From Kangiella sp. (lineage in GTDB: Bacteria > Pseudomonadota > Gammaproteobacteria > Enterobacterales > Kangiellaceae), in contig JANQSG010000019.1 in assembly GCA_028284185.1 (NCBI GenBank), positions 97,292-161,291 on the forward strand: a stretch of 64,000 nucleotides of DNA, read 5' to 3'. Within the stretch, counting starts at the first letter, position 1. Every line of letters begins with the position of its first letter. The notes under the pieces were generated by a model that was not told where the DNA came from, did no database searches, and worked only from the letters and a program-made list of their open reading frames with translations. Below are positions 33,131 to 42,469 of the stretch, piece after piece. The position numbers and the translations under genes were made by a program.

Positions 33131-34498
33131 ATGTCCTGGTTAAGCGCTGATTGGTTAACAATTCTCCCGCCCATTTTAGCAATTATATTGGCCATCTGGA
33201 AACGCCAAGTTATTCTGGCTTTAGTGGTTGCCATTTTTTCTGCAGAACTGATTTTGATTGGTGGCAATCCTATTACTGCTTTTTCACAGATGGTGGAAAG
33301 AGTTGTTGGCGTCTTTGAAAGCAACTATTCAACCCGTGTATTAATGTTCAGTTTATTGATCGGTGCTTTAATCCAGTTGATCAAAATCTCTGGCGGGGTT
33401 GCCGCACTGGTGGAATGGTTAACCCGTAAACATTATGTCAATAATCAGCGCAAAGCTGGCCTGTTACCTGCGGTTTTAGGATCAAGTATTTTTATTGATA
33501 CCAATATGAGCGTGCTAACCGCCGGAGTTTCATCACAAAGTTTATTCGACCGCTTTAATATGAGCCGTGCTCGTTTGGCTTATATTATTGACTCTACTTG
33601 TGCTCCAATTAGTGTTCTGATCCTGCTTAATGGTTGGGGAGCAGCCATTTTGGCGGAAGTGATGAAAACAGAAGTGGCTAATGCTAATTCTGTGGTCATT
33701 GGCAGTATTCCGTTAAACTTTTATGCCTTGATCACTTTGGTCGTGGTTTTCTATACGGTTATCTCAACCAAAGTTTACGGCCCTATGAAATCTTCAGAAA
33801 CCCTAGCGGCTTCTAATAACTCAATGCAATTGGAAGCGGCCACAAAAAAAAGATACATGCTCATACCGTTAGTCTTTATGGTGGTTAGTATTCTGGTTTT
33901 TATGTACTTCACTGGTGATGGCGATTTGCGCAATGGCTCTGGCTCAAAATCTGTTTTATGGTCTGTGATCTTGTCTATCGTGCTAAGTTTTTTATTATTA
34001 AGATTTGATGCTAAAAAGCCGACCACCGAACTGGTGGAAGAATCCTTTAAAGGCATGGGAAAATTATTGCCGCTGGTGACCTTAGTACTGCTGGCTTTTG
34101 CATTATCCTCATCCATGAAAGCGCTGGGTACGGGGGAATTTGTCGCCAGCGCCATTGGTGAATGGTTGCCTAACTGGTCGATCCCAGCTCTAATTTTTAT
34201 CCTGGCTGGCTTTATTGCTTTTACCACCGGAACTTCCTGGGGCACTTTTGGTATATTAATCCCGATTGCTATGCCCATTGCTGTTAATTTAGGCATCGAT
34301 CCGAGTTTATTATTAGGTGCAGTATTAGGCGGAGCGGTATTTGGCGATCATGCTTCACCTATTTCTGACACCACCGTAATATCCTCATTAGCCGCGGGTT
34401 GTGATCTATTGGAGCATGTTAAAACCCAATTGCCCTACGCACTGTTTGCCGGTGGAGTTACTATTATTTTCTACTTGATTGCGGGCTTTATAGGTTAA
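33131..34498 (+). CDS. NhaC-family Na+/H+ antiporter
   Basis: A 455-residue inner-membrane protein with about 11 hydrophobic segments. Family blocks include SSIFIDTNMSVLTAG, DSTCAPISVLILLNGWGA, FTTGTSWGTFGILIPIAMPI and GAVFGDHASPISDTTVISSLAAGCD. The last two are near-diagnostic for the NhaC/ArsB-like superfamily branch. Members exchange sodium for protons or, in some cases, carry amino or organic acids; the substrate here is not certain. It is followed after 3 bp by aroE, so both may share a transcript. Confidence 0.9.
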   Translation: MSWLSADWLTILPPILAIILAIWKRQVILALVVAIFSAELILIGGNPITAFSQMVERVVGVFESNYSTRVLMFSLLIGALIQLIKISGGVAALVEWLTRKHYVNNQRKAGLLPAVLGSSIFIDTNMSVLTAGVSSQSLFDRFNMSRARLAYIIDSTCAPISVLILLNGWGAAILAEVMKTEVANANSVVIGSIPLNFYALITLVVVFYTVISTKVYGPMKSSETLAASNNSMQLEAATKKRYMLIPLVFMVVSILVFMYFTGDGDLRNGSGSKSVLWSVILSIVLSFLLLRFDAKKPTTELVEESFKGMGKLLPLVTLVLLAFALSSSMKALGTGEFVASAIGEWLPNWSIPALIFILAGFIAFTTGTSWGTFGILIPIAMPIAVNLGIDPSLLLGAVLGGAVFGDHASPISDTTVISSLAAGCDLLEHVKTQLPYALFAGGVTIIFYLIAGFIG

Positions 34499-34501
34499 GT
34501 T

Positions 34502-35278
34502 ATGACACAAAAACTACGTTATGGGGTCATCGGCAATCCTATTTCACATAGCCTTTCGCCACAACTACATCAACAATTTGCTACCCAGTTTAAGCTGCCA
34601 ATCAGCTATGGAAAAATTTGTGCTAGCCCAAAAGGCTTTAACCGTGTCTTAAATGACTTTTTTGAATCAGGTGGTAAAGGCCTGAATGTCACTGCGCCTT
34701 TTAAACTGCAAGCATTGGATTATGCCCATATCATTACGCAAAGAGCTGAAAATGCCAATAGCGTGAATACCCTAGTTATGACCAAAGAAGGTATTCTTGG
34801 CGATAGCACCGATGGTATGGGATTTCTTCGTGATCTCTATAACAAGCAACTTGATTTTAATAACAAGCGAGCTGTGTTGCTTGGTGCTGGTGGCGTTGCT
34901 CGTTGCATTGCCTCCGCACTACTGCTTGATGGTTTTGAAGTCTATTTAATTAATCGCACCCAATCCAAAGCAGAGCAATTGGCCAATGATTTATCCCATC
35001 TGGGCAAAATTAAAATTTATCAACAAGAAGATCATATCGATCTGGTAGTTAATTCGGTGAGCAAAAATGCAGAACAATATCTGGCAGATATTTATTTTGA
35101 TCTGGATGCCAAAGCTTATGATTTAAACTATGGCGTGAAAGCTGAAAGTTTTATCCAGGCCACTAAAGAATTTACCACTCAACAATTTACTGGCTTGGGC
35201 ATGTTAATAGGACAAGGGGCAGAATCTTTTAGTTTATGGACAGGGAAATATCCCAATACCGATAATATTATTTTATAA
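34502..35278 (+). CDS. aroE: Shikimate dehydrogenase (NADP+)
   Basis: A 258-residue enzyme reducing 3-dehydroshikimate in aromatic amino acid synthesis. The substrate site is GNPISHSLSP (14-20 region) and NVTAPFK (Lys68), with Asp104 in GDSTDGMGF. The dinucleotide motif is GAGGVAR (128-134) and NRT follows for NADP. The conserved Gly-Met-Gly before the C-terminal helix (GLGMLIGQGAESF) is present. Slightly shorter than E. coli AroE (272), within family range. Confidence 0.95.
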   Translation: MTQKLRYGVIGNPISHSLSPQLHQQFATQFKLPISYGKICASPKGFNRVLNDFFESGGKGLNVTAPFKLQALDYAHIITQRAENANSVNTLVMTKEGILGDSTDGMGFLRDLYNKQLDFNNKRAVLLGAGGVARCIASALLLDGFEVYLINRTQSKAEQLANDLSHLGKIKIYQQEDHIDLVVNSVSKNAEQYLADIYFDLDAKAYDLNYGVKAESFIQATKEFTTQQFTGLGMLIGQGAESFSLWTGKYPNTDNIIL

Positions 35279-35299
35279 AGACAAATAAAACCAAGATTC

Positions 35300-36025
35300 C
35301 TAAAATAACTGCTTTATTTTATACAGCAACATTTGCAAAGAAACACTTATTTTATACAGCTCTCGCTTAATTTTATTCTTTAGAGTTTTCTTGCGTTTCC
35401 TTCTATTTTCTATAGTCGATTGGTTTTCTTCAGGATTAGCAATAAGATTCGGTCTTAGCTCAATACAATCGACTCCATGTAAAAAAGACATTTCAATATA
35501 ATTATCAACTGGCCATAACCATTTATTGCTATTTGCTATCAGCTTTTTACAAGCTCCAGGAGTAAGTGCATATCCTTGTGCTCCCAATGGCAAATTATAA
35601 TACTGAACCAGCTCAAATCCTTCATTTAATGTTTCTCTGGCTCTGTGTTTTTTTTCAAATGTAGATCTAAATTTAATTAAACTGTATTGGTTGGTTAACT
35701 TTGGGATCAGCTCTTTGACTGCCCACTCAAATTGATTGGTTAAGACAATATCATCTTCTAAAATAATGATAGACTCATTCAACGCTACGGCTTTCTGCCA
35801 TAATTTATAATGACTTGCAAAAACGGCTGTTTCCGTATCCAGCATTGGCCTGCCTGTTTTTGTTTCTGATAATACAGGTGCTGCTTGTTCAAATTTTTGG
35901 TGTTCTTTATTATAGCCATTTACTGCTGGAAAAAATTGATAGTCTAAATTCAGCGGCGCCAACTGCTTGATCATGGATTCTTTTCTGTCTTTCGATTGTA
36001 GTAGACTGATAACGTAGATTTTCAT
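35300..36025 (-). CDS. Glycosyltransferase family 25 (LPS-type)
   Basis: A 241-residue cytoplasmic enzyme starting KIYVISLLQSKDRKESM, the GT25 N-terminal signature. It has ILEDDIVL (EDD metal motif near 90) and LPLGAQGYALTPGACKKLI. GT25 members add galactose or similar sugars to lipooligosaccharide. The C terminus is very basic and ends in a hydrophobic helix that may contact the membrane. It overlaps the upstream VOC gene by one base. Confidence 0.85.
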   Translation of the reverse strand: MKIYVISLLQSKDRKESMIKQLAPLNLDYQFFPAVNGYNKEHQKFEQAAPVLSETKTGRPMLDTETAVFASHYKLWQKAVALNESIIILEDDIVLTNQFEWAVKELIPKLTNQYSLIKFRSTFEKKHRARETLNEGFELVQYYNLPLGAQGYALTPGACKKLIANSNKWLWPVDNYIEMSFLHGVDCIELRPNLIANPEENQSTIENRRKRKKTLKNKIKRELYKISVSLQMLLYKIKQLF

Positions 36026-36432
36026 TATTTTAATGACTCTACAATCGGCGGATGATGGATCATCTGTACTCGATTACCATCCGGATCAGCACAATAAAAA
36101 CTGGTCGCGCCATCGCGATGTAATCTTGGTTTGGTAAAAATTTCTACCTTATTGAATTTAAAAAATTCATACCACTCGTAAACTTCATCGGCGGTACTCA
36201 TAATAAAACCCAAGTGATCCAACTTTTGACCACCACTGGTATCTAAATCTTCTTGTTGGCGGTGTAGCGCCAGATTGTCATGACCTTTTGAGGTTAAATA
36301 CACATTATCTTTATCTGGCCGCCATTCCACTTCCATGCCAATTAATTCAACATAAAAATGTTCGGTAGCTTCAAACTTTTCCACAAACAAGGCCAAATGG
36401 CGCATTCCTAAATGGTTATCAGGTCTTTTCAA
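36025..36432 (-). CDS. VOC-family (glyoxalase/dioxygenase fold) protein
   Basis: A 135-residue vicinal-oxygen-chelate protein with HLALFVEKFEATEHFYVELIGMEV and LDHLGFIM...FYCADPDGNRVQMIHHP. Candidate metal ligands are His12, a central His (HLGF) and a Glu/Gln near the end. Substrate unknown. It precedes the GT25 gene with one-base overlap and follows the OsmC gene by 21 bp on the same strand. Confidence 0.85.
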   Translation of the reverse strand: MKRPDNHLGMRHLALFVEKFEATEHFYVELIGMEVEWRPDKDNVYLTSKGHDNLALHRQQEDLDTSGGQKLDHLGFIMSTADEVYEWYEFFKFNKVEIFTKPRLHRDGATSFYCADPDGNRVQMIHHPPIVESLK

Positions 36433-36453
36433 GGTTATTTCTCTCTTAAATTT

Positions 36454-36852
36454 TTAAACCGGAACTATTTCAAAACTAGTACTGACGGGCATTTTTTTAT
36501 CCAAAGAATGCATCACTGAGCAATACTTCTCTACCGATAAATCAACCGCTTTTTTCACTTGCTTTACGGATAAATCCTTACCCGAAACCACAAAATGCAA
36601 CTTAAGGCTGGTAAAACGTCTTGGTGGCTCATCGGCCCGCCCACCTGTTAACTTGCAGCGACAACCACAAATTTGTTGACGCGACTTTTGCATAATCATC
36701 ACCACATCTATCGAAGCACAGGCACCCACTGACATCAGCAGGTTTTCCATTGGCGATACATAATCGCCATCACCACCGAATTGTACCCGCTGGCCTTGTT
36801 CGTTAGCGCCAACAAAGTTCATGCCTTCCAGCCAATCAATCGTTACTTTCAT
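36454..36852 (-). CDS. OsmC/Ohr-family protein
   Basis: A 132-residue protein with the OsmC fold. Cysteines are in SVGACASIDVVMI and in QQICGCRCKL, and EKYCSVMHSL is near the C terminus (the usual second Cys). OsmC-like proteins reduce organic peroxides, but many family members such as YhfA have no proven activity; the SP(M)EN start of the core (VSPMENLLMSVGACAS) resembles the YhfA branch. E. coli yhfA also lies next to crp, as here (divergent from crp). That supports the YhfA assignment. Confidence 0.87.
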   Translation of the reverse strand: MKVTIDWLEGMNFVGANEQGQRVQFGGDGDYVSPMENLLMSVGACASIDVVMIMQKSRQQICGCRCKLTGGRADEPPRRFTSLKLHFVVSGKDLSVKQVKKAVDLSVEKYCSVMHSLDKKMPVSTSFEIVPV

Positions 36853-36984
36853 CTTTTTATCACCAATTAGTCGTTTTGTGACCCAGTTACTACCTTCATA
36901 AATTATAGTTTAATCGGAAATTTGCTTTTGGTCAGGTAGAAGATTAGTATTTAGGGCATAAATCGGACAATTTAGGATACTTAA

Positions 36985-37620
36985 ATGCCATTACCTTTTC
37001 ATTTGGCTCAAGACGAAACCATCTTAGGTTTTTTGGATCACTGCCAAAGAAGACGATTTCCTGCGAAAAGCACTTTAATTTATGCTGGCGACTCTTCTAA
37101 TACCCTCTATTTCTTACTAGAAGGCTCAGTTTCAGTTTTGATTGAAGACGACGAAGGTCGTGAGTTGGTATTGGCTTATTTAAATCCAGGGGATTTCTTT
37201 GGTGAAATGGGCTTATTTACCGATGAGCATGATCGCACCGCCTGGGTGCGCACCAAAACCGAGTGTGAAGTCGCAGAGATCAGCTATGATCGCTTCCGCC
37301 AGGTCACACGTGAAAATCCGGATATTCTGTTCAAGCTCTCTACTCAACTGGCCGTGCGCCTGCAAAAAACCAGCCGCAAGGTTGGCGATTTAGCCTTCCT
37401 AGATGTCACTGGTCGAGTAGCCCATGCCCTGCTGGAGCTGGCCAAAGAACCCGATGCCATGACTCACCCGGATGGTATGCAAATTAAAATTACCCGCCAG
37501 GAGCTTAGCCGTATCGTCGGCTGTTCGCGTGAAATGGTCGGGCGAGTATTAAAAGCACTAGAAGAACAAGGCCATATTTACGTTAAAGGTAAAACCATGG
37601 TGATTTTTGGCGCAAGGTGA
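36985..37620 (+). CDS. crp: cAMP receptor protein (CRP/Vfr)
   Basis: A 211-residue global regulator. The cyclic-nucleotide domain has [10 protein letters not shown] and [16 protein letters not shown] (cAMP phosphate and adenine contacts). The C-terminal helix-turn-helix is [30 protein letters not shown], with the Arg/Glu/Arg reading residues of CRP. Length and sequence are close to E. coli CRP and Pseudomonas Vfr. It is divergent from the OsmC/YhfA gene, the same pairing as in enterobacteria, and followed by a clear terminator at 37736-37764. Confidence 0.96.
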   Translation: MPLPFHLAQDETILGFLDHCQRRRFPAKSTLIYAGDSSNTLYFLLEGSVSVLIEDDEGRELVLAYLNPGDFFGEMGLFTDEHDRTAWVRTKTECEVAEISYDRFRQVTRENPDILFKLSTQLAVRLQKTSRKVGDLAFLDVTGRVAHALLELAKEPDAMTHPDGMQIKITRQELSRIVGCSREMVGRVLKALEEQGHIYVKGKTMVIFGAR

Positions 37621-37630
37621 TATTTATCTC

Positions 37631-37726
37631 ATCCTGACGAAGGCGACTTTTTTGGGAGTGCCTGCGGCGCAGGGTCTATTGAGTCTTGTTATCAATTATA
37701 AGATTCCAGCTTTCGCTGGAATGACA
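37631..37726. repeat. REP-like short intergenic repeat
   Basis: A ~95-bp segment holding two short hairpins, CCTGC-GGC-GCAGG (37661-37673) and ATTCCAGC-TTTC-GCTGGAAT (37703-37722), with the CATCCTGACGAAGG and GGAATGACAA edges. Such 'ATTCC..GGAATGAC' units are typical dispersed palindromic repeats of many gammaproteobacteria. Only one copy is seen in the window, so repeat status is inferred from resemblance. Confidence 0.5.
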
Positions 37727-37735
37727 ACACTTTTT

Positions 37736-37764
37736 AAAGCCTGAGTTAATCTCAGGCTTTTTTA
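37736..37764 (+). terminator. Rho-independent terminator after crp
   Basis: A 10-bp perfect stem AAAGCCTGAG/CTCAGGCTTT with loop TTAAT and a seven-T tail on the plus strand. Confidence 0.85.
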
Positions 37765-37854
37765 TAGCCCTAAGATTTTGTTCCTTTTATTCTGCTGATA
37801 AGCTTGGCTTTCTAAATCTAATAAAATTCAGATTTTTATTCTTAGGCAAGGCTT

Positions 37855-37911
37855 TAATAATTTTAAAATGACGATTTTACTCTAGTAAATGAGGAGCTTT
37901 TAAAATTATTA
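37855..37911. repeat. Structured repeat, copy A (14-bp arms around a conserved core)
   Basis: Perfect 14-bp inverted arms (TAATAATTTTAAAA / TTTTAAAATTATTA) flank a 29-nt core that contains TTTACT-CT-AGTAAA, itself a small hairpin. The same core (GATTTTACTCTAGTAAATGA) recurs at 57004-57030 with arms of different sequence but equal complementarity. The region is non-coding. Confidence 0.6.
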
Positions 37912-37941
37912 GTAACGAAGCATAAGGATAAAAAGATAATT

Positions 37942-38850
37942 TTATCCTCTTAAAAAATTTCTTAGGATCTGATGCCCATATTCCGAAAGTATCGACTCCG
38001 GATGAAACTGTACGCCTTCCATCGGTAAATTTTTATGGCGAATCCCCATAATATACTCCAAGTCGCCATTGGTATCTTGTGTCCAAGCAGTGATCTCAAA
38101 TTCTTTTGGCAGAGTATTGGCTTTAACAATCAGCGAATGGTAACGAGTAGCTTTAAAAGGACTGGGCAAATTTTTAAAGACTCCCTGGCCATTATGATAA
38201 ATATTGGAAGTTTTACCATGCATCACTTGCTCGGCTCGAACCACATCACCACCATACACCTGCGCCATAGCCTGATGCCCAAGACAAACGCCTAAAATGG
38301 GTTTTTTATTAGCGAAGTGAGTTATCACTTCCAAACAAACACCTGATTTATCAGGAGTGCATGGCCCTGGGGAAATAACAATATAATCTGGATTCAGGGT
38401 TTCAATTTGCTTGATTGTGATCTCATCATTACGCTTAATGATAAGTTCCAAGCCCGCTTTACTATTAGATTCTTGCTCCATTTCAAGGCCGATTTCACCA
38501 AAATACTGCACCAAGTTATAGGTAAAAGAATCGTAATTATCGATCATCAAAAGACGTTTTTTTGTATTTTTTGATGGCTTGGAAATTTCTGGATTAGTAC
38601 CCACCTGACCGATGATTAAACTGGCGATTGCGGCAATAAAAGCCACCAGCCACATCAGGAAGAAGGCCAGATGATTTTCGATAAACCCTTTGGAACCCTG
38701 ATAGCTTTCCCTAAACGAACAAAAATCGGTTTGGTAATTAAAACTACCGCCCTGCTCCAAACAATGCGCTATGGCTACTTGATCATTAAGGTAATGAACA
38801 ATAATGCCTAAAGTTAATAATATGGCCAGCAGCCAAACCAGTTTGCGCAT
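37942..38850 (-). CDS. Membrane-anchored type-1 glutamine amidotransferase (PabA/TrpG-like)
   Basis: A 302-residue protein. Residues 1-~85 form an added domain with two hydrophobic helices (5-20 and 62-80) around a Cys-containing loop (CLEQGG...DFCSF). From ~99 on it is a full PabA/TrpG glutaminase: [22 protein letters not shown], nucleophile Cys189 (GVCLGHQ), and His283/Glu285 (VQFHPES). Such enzymes supply ammonia to aminodeoxychorismate or anthranilate synthase and normally start at MIDNYDS. An internal ATG (residue 102) lacks a ribosome site, so the fusion is probably real. No synthase partner is nearby; it sits next to rpe. Confidence 0.85.
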   Translation of the reverse strand: MRKLVWLLAILLTLGIIVHYLNDQVAIAHCLEQGGSFNYQTDFCSFRESYQGSKGFIENHLAFFLMWLVAFIAAIASLIIGQVGTNPEISKPSKNTKKRLLMIDNYDSFTYNLVQYFGEIGLEMEQESNSKAGLELIIKRNDEITIKQIETLNPDYIVISPGPCTPDKSGVCLEVITHFANKKPILGVCLGHQAMAQVYGGDVVRAEQVMHGKTSNIYHNGQGVFKNLPSPFKATRYHSLIVKANTLPKEFEITAWTQDTNGDLEYIMGIRHKNLPMEGVQFHPESILSEYGHQILRNFLRG

Positions 38851-38868
38851 TTGTATTCGATAAACGCC

Positions 38869-39540
38869 TTAGCAACAGACCTTAGCATTTTGCTTCATCT
38901 GGCTAATGATGGCTTTATAATCACTGCTATTAAAGATGGCAGAGCCAGCAACAAAGGTATCAACTCCACAAGCAGCTATTTCGCCAATATTATCCACCTT
39001 AACGCCACCATCAATTTCCAGGCGAATGTCATAACCTGACTCATCTATCAGTTGGCGTACTTTTTTGGCTTTTTGCAAAGCCGAGGAAATAAATTTCTGC
39101 CCACCAAATCCTGGATTGACCGACATTAACAGGATCAAATCCAGCCTATCCATCACATATTCCAGACAATCCAGCGATGTTGCCGGATTCAAGACTACAC
39201 CGGCTTTACAACCATGTTCCTTAATCAAACCGATGGTACGATCCAAATGCTCGGTGGCTTCAGGGTGAAAACTGATATAAGTAGCTCCTGCTTTGGCAAA
39301 ATCCGGGATAATTCGATCCACCGGTTTTACCATCAAATGCACATCAATTGGCGCCGTGATACCGTAATCGCGCAACGCCTGACAAACCATCGGGCCAATG
39401 GTTAGATTTGGCACATAATGGTTATCCATCACATCGAAATGTACCCAATCTGCTCCCGCCTTCAGCACACTATCAACTTCTTCACCCAAGCGGGCAAAAT
39501 CGGCAGATAAAATCGAAGGGACAATAAGAATGTCTTTCAT
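38869..39540 (-). CDS. rpe: Ribulose-phosphate 3-epimerase
   Basis: A 223-residue TIM-barrel enzyme of the pentose phosphate pathway, converting ribulose-5-P to xylulose-5-P. It has [14 protein letters not shown], the catalytic Asp in [32 protein letters not shown] and the final-strand DGGVK. Length is standard. It precedes the membrane amidotransferase gene by 18 bp on the same strand, so the two are likely co-transcribed. In E. coli rpe lies in the dam-rpe-gph-trpS group, not present here. Confidence 0.95.
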   Translation of the reverse strand: MKDILIVPSILSADFARLGEEVDSVLKAGADWVHFDVMDNHYVPNLTIGPMVCQALRDYGITAPIDVHLMVKPVDRIIPDFAKAGATYISFHPEATEHLDRTIGLIKEHGCKAGVVLNPATSLDCLEYVMDRLDLILLMSVNPGFGGQKFISSALQKAKKVRQLIDESGYDIRLEIDGGVKVDNIGEIAACGVDTFVAGSAIFNSSDYKAIISQMKQNAKVCC

Positions 39541-39633
39541 AAAATTCCCGACTAATAGTAATTGATGTAAACGTTAGTTGCATTGTACCCAATGGCCTGC
39601 CGAGATAACAGTGGAGAGTGGTGCCTACAACTT

Positions 39634-40770
39634 CTAATGACGCATATGATCGATGCGCTCAAACAAAAAACCTAAAATCAGCACCATAATAAGATTAGTT
39701 ACGTCGGGGGTTTTGCCAACAATAAATAACTGTAAACTACTGATAATTAAAGCAATTATTAACATAATGGCGATCGATAAACGAAAACTTTTTAACCAGC
39801 GAGCTATGCCATAGCCCAAACATGAAAGTAACAGGGAATATTCCAGAAGATTGCTTAAATGATACCAGGTACTGCCGCCTAGAAAGTCCTTGAACGGCAC
39901 CCATTGAATAGCATTCGGCACTTGTTCGGCACCTAACCACTGCCAGGGCACCAGTGCTTGCCATACCAATAGAGTCAAGGCACCAAGACTGATCAGCCAA
40001 AGCTGTATTTTTTCTGATAGCCCACGATATATCACTAAAGCCAACGGCACCGCAGTAATTTCACTCCAACCGAGCTGACTGTGAAACATGGAAAGCTTGA
40101 TCACCATAATAAAAATTGCCAGAGCCAATAAAATACCTGAATGATAATTACGCCCCATCACACGTCCAAAGCTGAAATAAAAAATCAGCCAAAAAAGCAA
40201 AAAGGTTAACCACAATTGCCATTGCCAACCACTTTGGTAAACGGTTTCGATGCCAATGCCAATCTGTTTGGCCTCAAAGACAGGAATATAAGGGAAAAAA
40301 GCCCAGCCCAGCCACAAGATTAACACCAATAAGGCCGGAGTCAGCTGAAATTGGAACTGCTGTGGGATCAGGCGTCGAACCCTTTGGCTATTGGTATAGG
40401 CCGCCATTGAAATACCCAGCAAGATGCCGATACTATTAACCAAAGCATCAGCAGCGTGCGGCACTCTTGATGGCAGGAAAAACTGCAACAGCTGCAACAA
40501 TAAAGCGTAGCCAACTCCTATTAAGATCAGACATAATGCAGATAAAATTGGATATTTGCGGTTATCTTGTTGAATGTTTAAAGCGCCAATAAAACCAAAA
40601 GGGATAAACAGCAAGATATTGGCGATCAAGTCGCTACGAATGGTTCTTTGTTCCCAATTACCAAGCCAGGCCAATAAATCCTGCGGTAATTGGCGTGATA
40701 GATCAAAGTTAAAAGGATACAAAGAGCCGTAGCCAATCAGCACAATAACGATGATCCAGATTAAGCGCAT
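39634..40770 (-). CDS. VanZ-like membrane protein
   Basis: The start is set at ATG 40770 (AAGGAT upstream). The 378-residue product has about ten hydrophobic helices. The first half carries VanZ features (LFIPFGFIGALN and FLPSRVPHAADALVNSIGILLG). VanZ proteins are poorly understood membrane factors; the founding member confers low-level teicoplanin resistance. Many copies lie in exopolysaccharide/exosortase loci. Here the divergent neighbours are the exosortase-linked ligase and decarboxylase genes, which supports that association. Confidence 0.8.
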   Translation of the reverse strand: MRLIWIIVIVLIGYGSLYPFNFDLSRQLPQDLLAWLGNWEQRTIRSDLIANILLFIPFGFIGALNIQQDNRKYPILSALCLILIGVGYALLLQLLQFFLPSRVPHAADALVNSIGILLGISMAAYTNSQRVRRLIPQQFQFQLTPALLVLILWLGWAFFPYIPVFEAKQIGIGIETVYQSGWQWQLWLTFLLFWLIFYFSFGRVMGRNYHSGILLALAIFIMVIKLSMFHSQLGWSEITAVPLALVIYRGLSEKIQLWLISLGALTLLVWQALVPWQWLGAEQVPNAIQWVPFKDFLGGSTWYHLSNLLEYSLLLSCLGYGIARWLKSFRLSIAIMLIIALIISSLQLFIVGKTPDVTNLIMVLILGFLFERIDHMRH

Positions 40771-40899
40771 AGCTGTTCTATCCTTATTTTTTATGCAACT
40801 TCTTTTACACAATTTTTTAGCGTTTGTGCCCAGAAAGCTGACGCAACTGTTTGAAAAAGCTACAATATCAGCTCACTTGATAATGATAAATAATATCGA

Positions 40900-42468
40900 A
40901 TGTATTGCCAGCTTGATCAGATTTTAACGCAAACTGCTTTGCAGTTTCCGCAAAAAATTGCCCTGGATGATAATAAACAGCAAGCCAGCTATCAACAATT
41001 GGAGCAAATGGTCAGCCAATTGGCGGATCAATTGATCAGCTTGAGGCTAACCTCAGGCTGCCGCATCGGTATCTATTTGCCCAAACAAATCGAGGCAGTG
41101 GTAAGCAAGTTAGCCGCCAGTCGCGCAGGTCTGGTATTTGTGCCGATTAATCCATTATTGAAGCCCCACCAAGTCAGCTATATTTTAAATGATTGTAATG
41201 TAGAACTGTTAGTGACCAGTGGTCCCAGAGCCAAACAGTTAAATGATATTTATTGCGACAGTCCTGACTTAAAACATCTACTACTGATCGATGATAAGTT
41301 TGATTCTGAGTCTATAGAATTAAATACCTATCAATGGGATCAATTGTTCGATAAACAAAATGAATTTCAAACCAGAAGCCGCATCGATCAAGATCTGGCC
41401 GCGATTCTTTATACTTCAGGCTCTACTGGCAAGCCGAAAGGAGTCTGTCTTTCACACCGTAATCTGATTGCCGGTGCGCAAAGCGTTAGTCATTATCTGG
41501 AAAATACCTGTGATGATGTGATCCTGGCCGTTCTACCTTTAAGTTTTGATTATGGCTTGAGTCAGATAACCACCGGATTATTAGCCGGCGCTAAAGTGGT
41601 GTTGATGGAATACCTGTTACCGCGCGATGTAATCCGGCAAGTGGAAAAACATCAAGCAACTGGACTGGCGGCGGTACCACCATTATGGTTTCAGCTGGCA
41701 CAACTCGAATGGCCTGAAGCCACTAAAAAAACTCTGCGTTACTTCACCAATAGCGGCGGTGCTATGCCCAAAGCCACCTTACAAGCCTTACGCAAGCAGC
41801 TACCAAAAACTAAGCCCTTTCTGATGTATGGTTTAACCGAAGCCTTTCGTTCTACCTATTTAGATCCAGGAGAAATTGATCAGCGACCGGATTCGATTGG
41901 CAAGGCCATTCCGAACGCAAAAATTTTAGTCTGCCGACCTGATGGTAGTGAATGTGATGCCGGTGAAGCTGGCGAACTGGTGCATCGCGGCGTACACGTT
42001 AGTTTAGGTTATTGGAATGCACCGGAAAAAACCTCCATCCGCTTTAAACCCATTGGTGATACGGCCAATTATCTAACCGAGCTGGCGGTTTGGTCAGGCG
42101 ATCAAGTGACGCGTGATAAAGATGACTTTTTATATTTTATTGGTCGTGCCGACGATATGATAAAATGTTCTGGTTACCGCATTAGCCCCAGTGAATTGGA
42201 AGATAGTTTGTTTCTGCTGGATGGAATTAAAGAAGTAGCAGCACTTGGTATTGTTGACGATCAATTGGGGCAGGCAGTGGCTTTAATTATCAAGGCAGAG
42301 TCGGAACTGAATGCAGATGCTATCCGAAAATATTGCATGAAACAATTGCCTAATTATATGCAACCAAAGTACATTGAATTGGTCGAAAAGTTACCACGCA
42401 ATCCAAATGGCAAAATTGATCGCACTGAGCTAAAGAATCAATACCAAAGTTTGGCGAACACACAATAA
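40900..42468 (+). CDS. AMP-forming acyl-CoA ligase, exosortase-A-associated type
   Basis: A 522-residue adenylate-forming enzyme. It has the A3 motif LYTSGSTGKPKGV (about 168-180), MYGLTEAFRSTYLDP (A5), SGDQVTRDKDDFLYFIGRADDMIK (A7-A8) and PRNPNGKIDR with the catalytic Lys near the C terminus. The sequence resembles the ligases that accompany exosortase-A/PEP-CTERM loci, where they pair with a PLP decarboxylase. Only one base separates it from that decarboxylase gene. The acid it activates is unknown. No exosortase, acyl-carrier protein or PEP-CTERM protein is in the window. Confidence 0.85.
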   Translation: MYCQLDQILTQTALQFPQKIALDDNKQQASYQQLEQMVSQLADQLISLRLTSGCRIGIYLPKQIEAVVSKLAASRAGLVFVPINPLLKPHQVSYILNDCNVELLVTSGPRAKQLNDIYCDSPDLKHLLLIDDKFDSESIELNTYQWDQLFDKQNEFQTRSRIDQDLAAILYTSGSTGKPKGVCLSHRNLIAGAQSVSHYLENTCDDVILAVLPLSFDYGLSQITTGLLAGAKVVLMEYLLPRDVIRQVEKHQATGLAAVPPLWFQLAQLEWPEATKKTLRYFTNSGGAMPKATLQALRKQLPKTKPFLMYGLTEAFRSTYLDPGEIDQRPDSIGKAIPNAKILVCRPDGSECDAGEAGELVHRGVHVSLGYWNAPEKTSIRFKPIGDTANYLTELAVWSGDQVTRDKDDFLYFIGRADDMIKCSGYRISPSELEDSLFLLDGIKEVAALGIVDDQLGQAVALIIKAESELNADAIRKYCMKQLPNYMQPKYIELVEKLPRNPNGKIDRTELKNQYQSLANTQ

Positions 42469-42469
42469 T

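Noticed and set aside
33775..34296. 173-codon frame antisense to the NhaC gene
   Set aside because: Lies wholly inside a strongly conserved transporter gene; its composition is that of a reverse frame and it has no motif.
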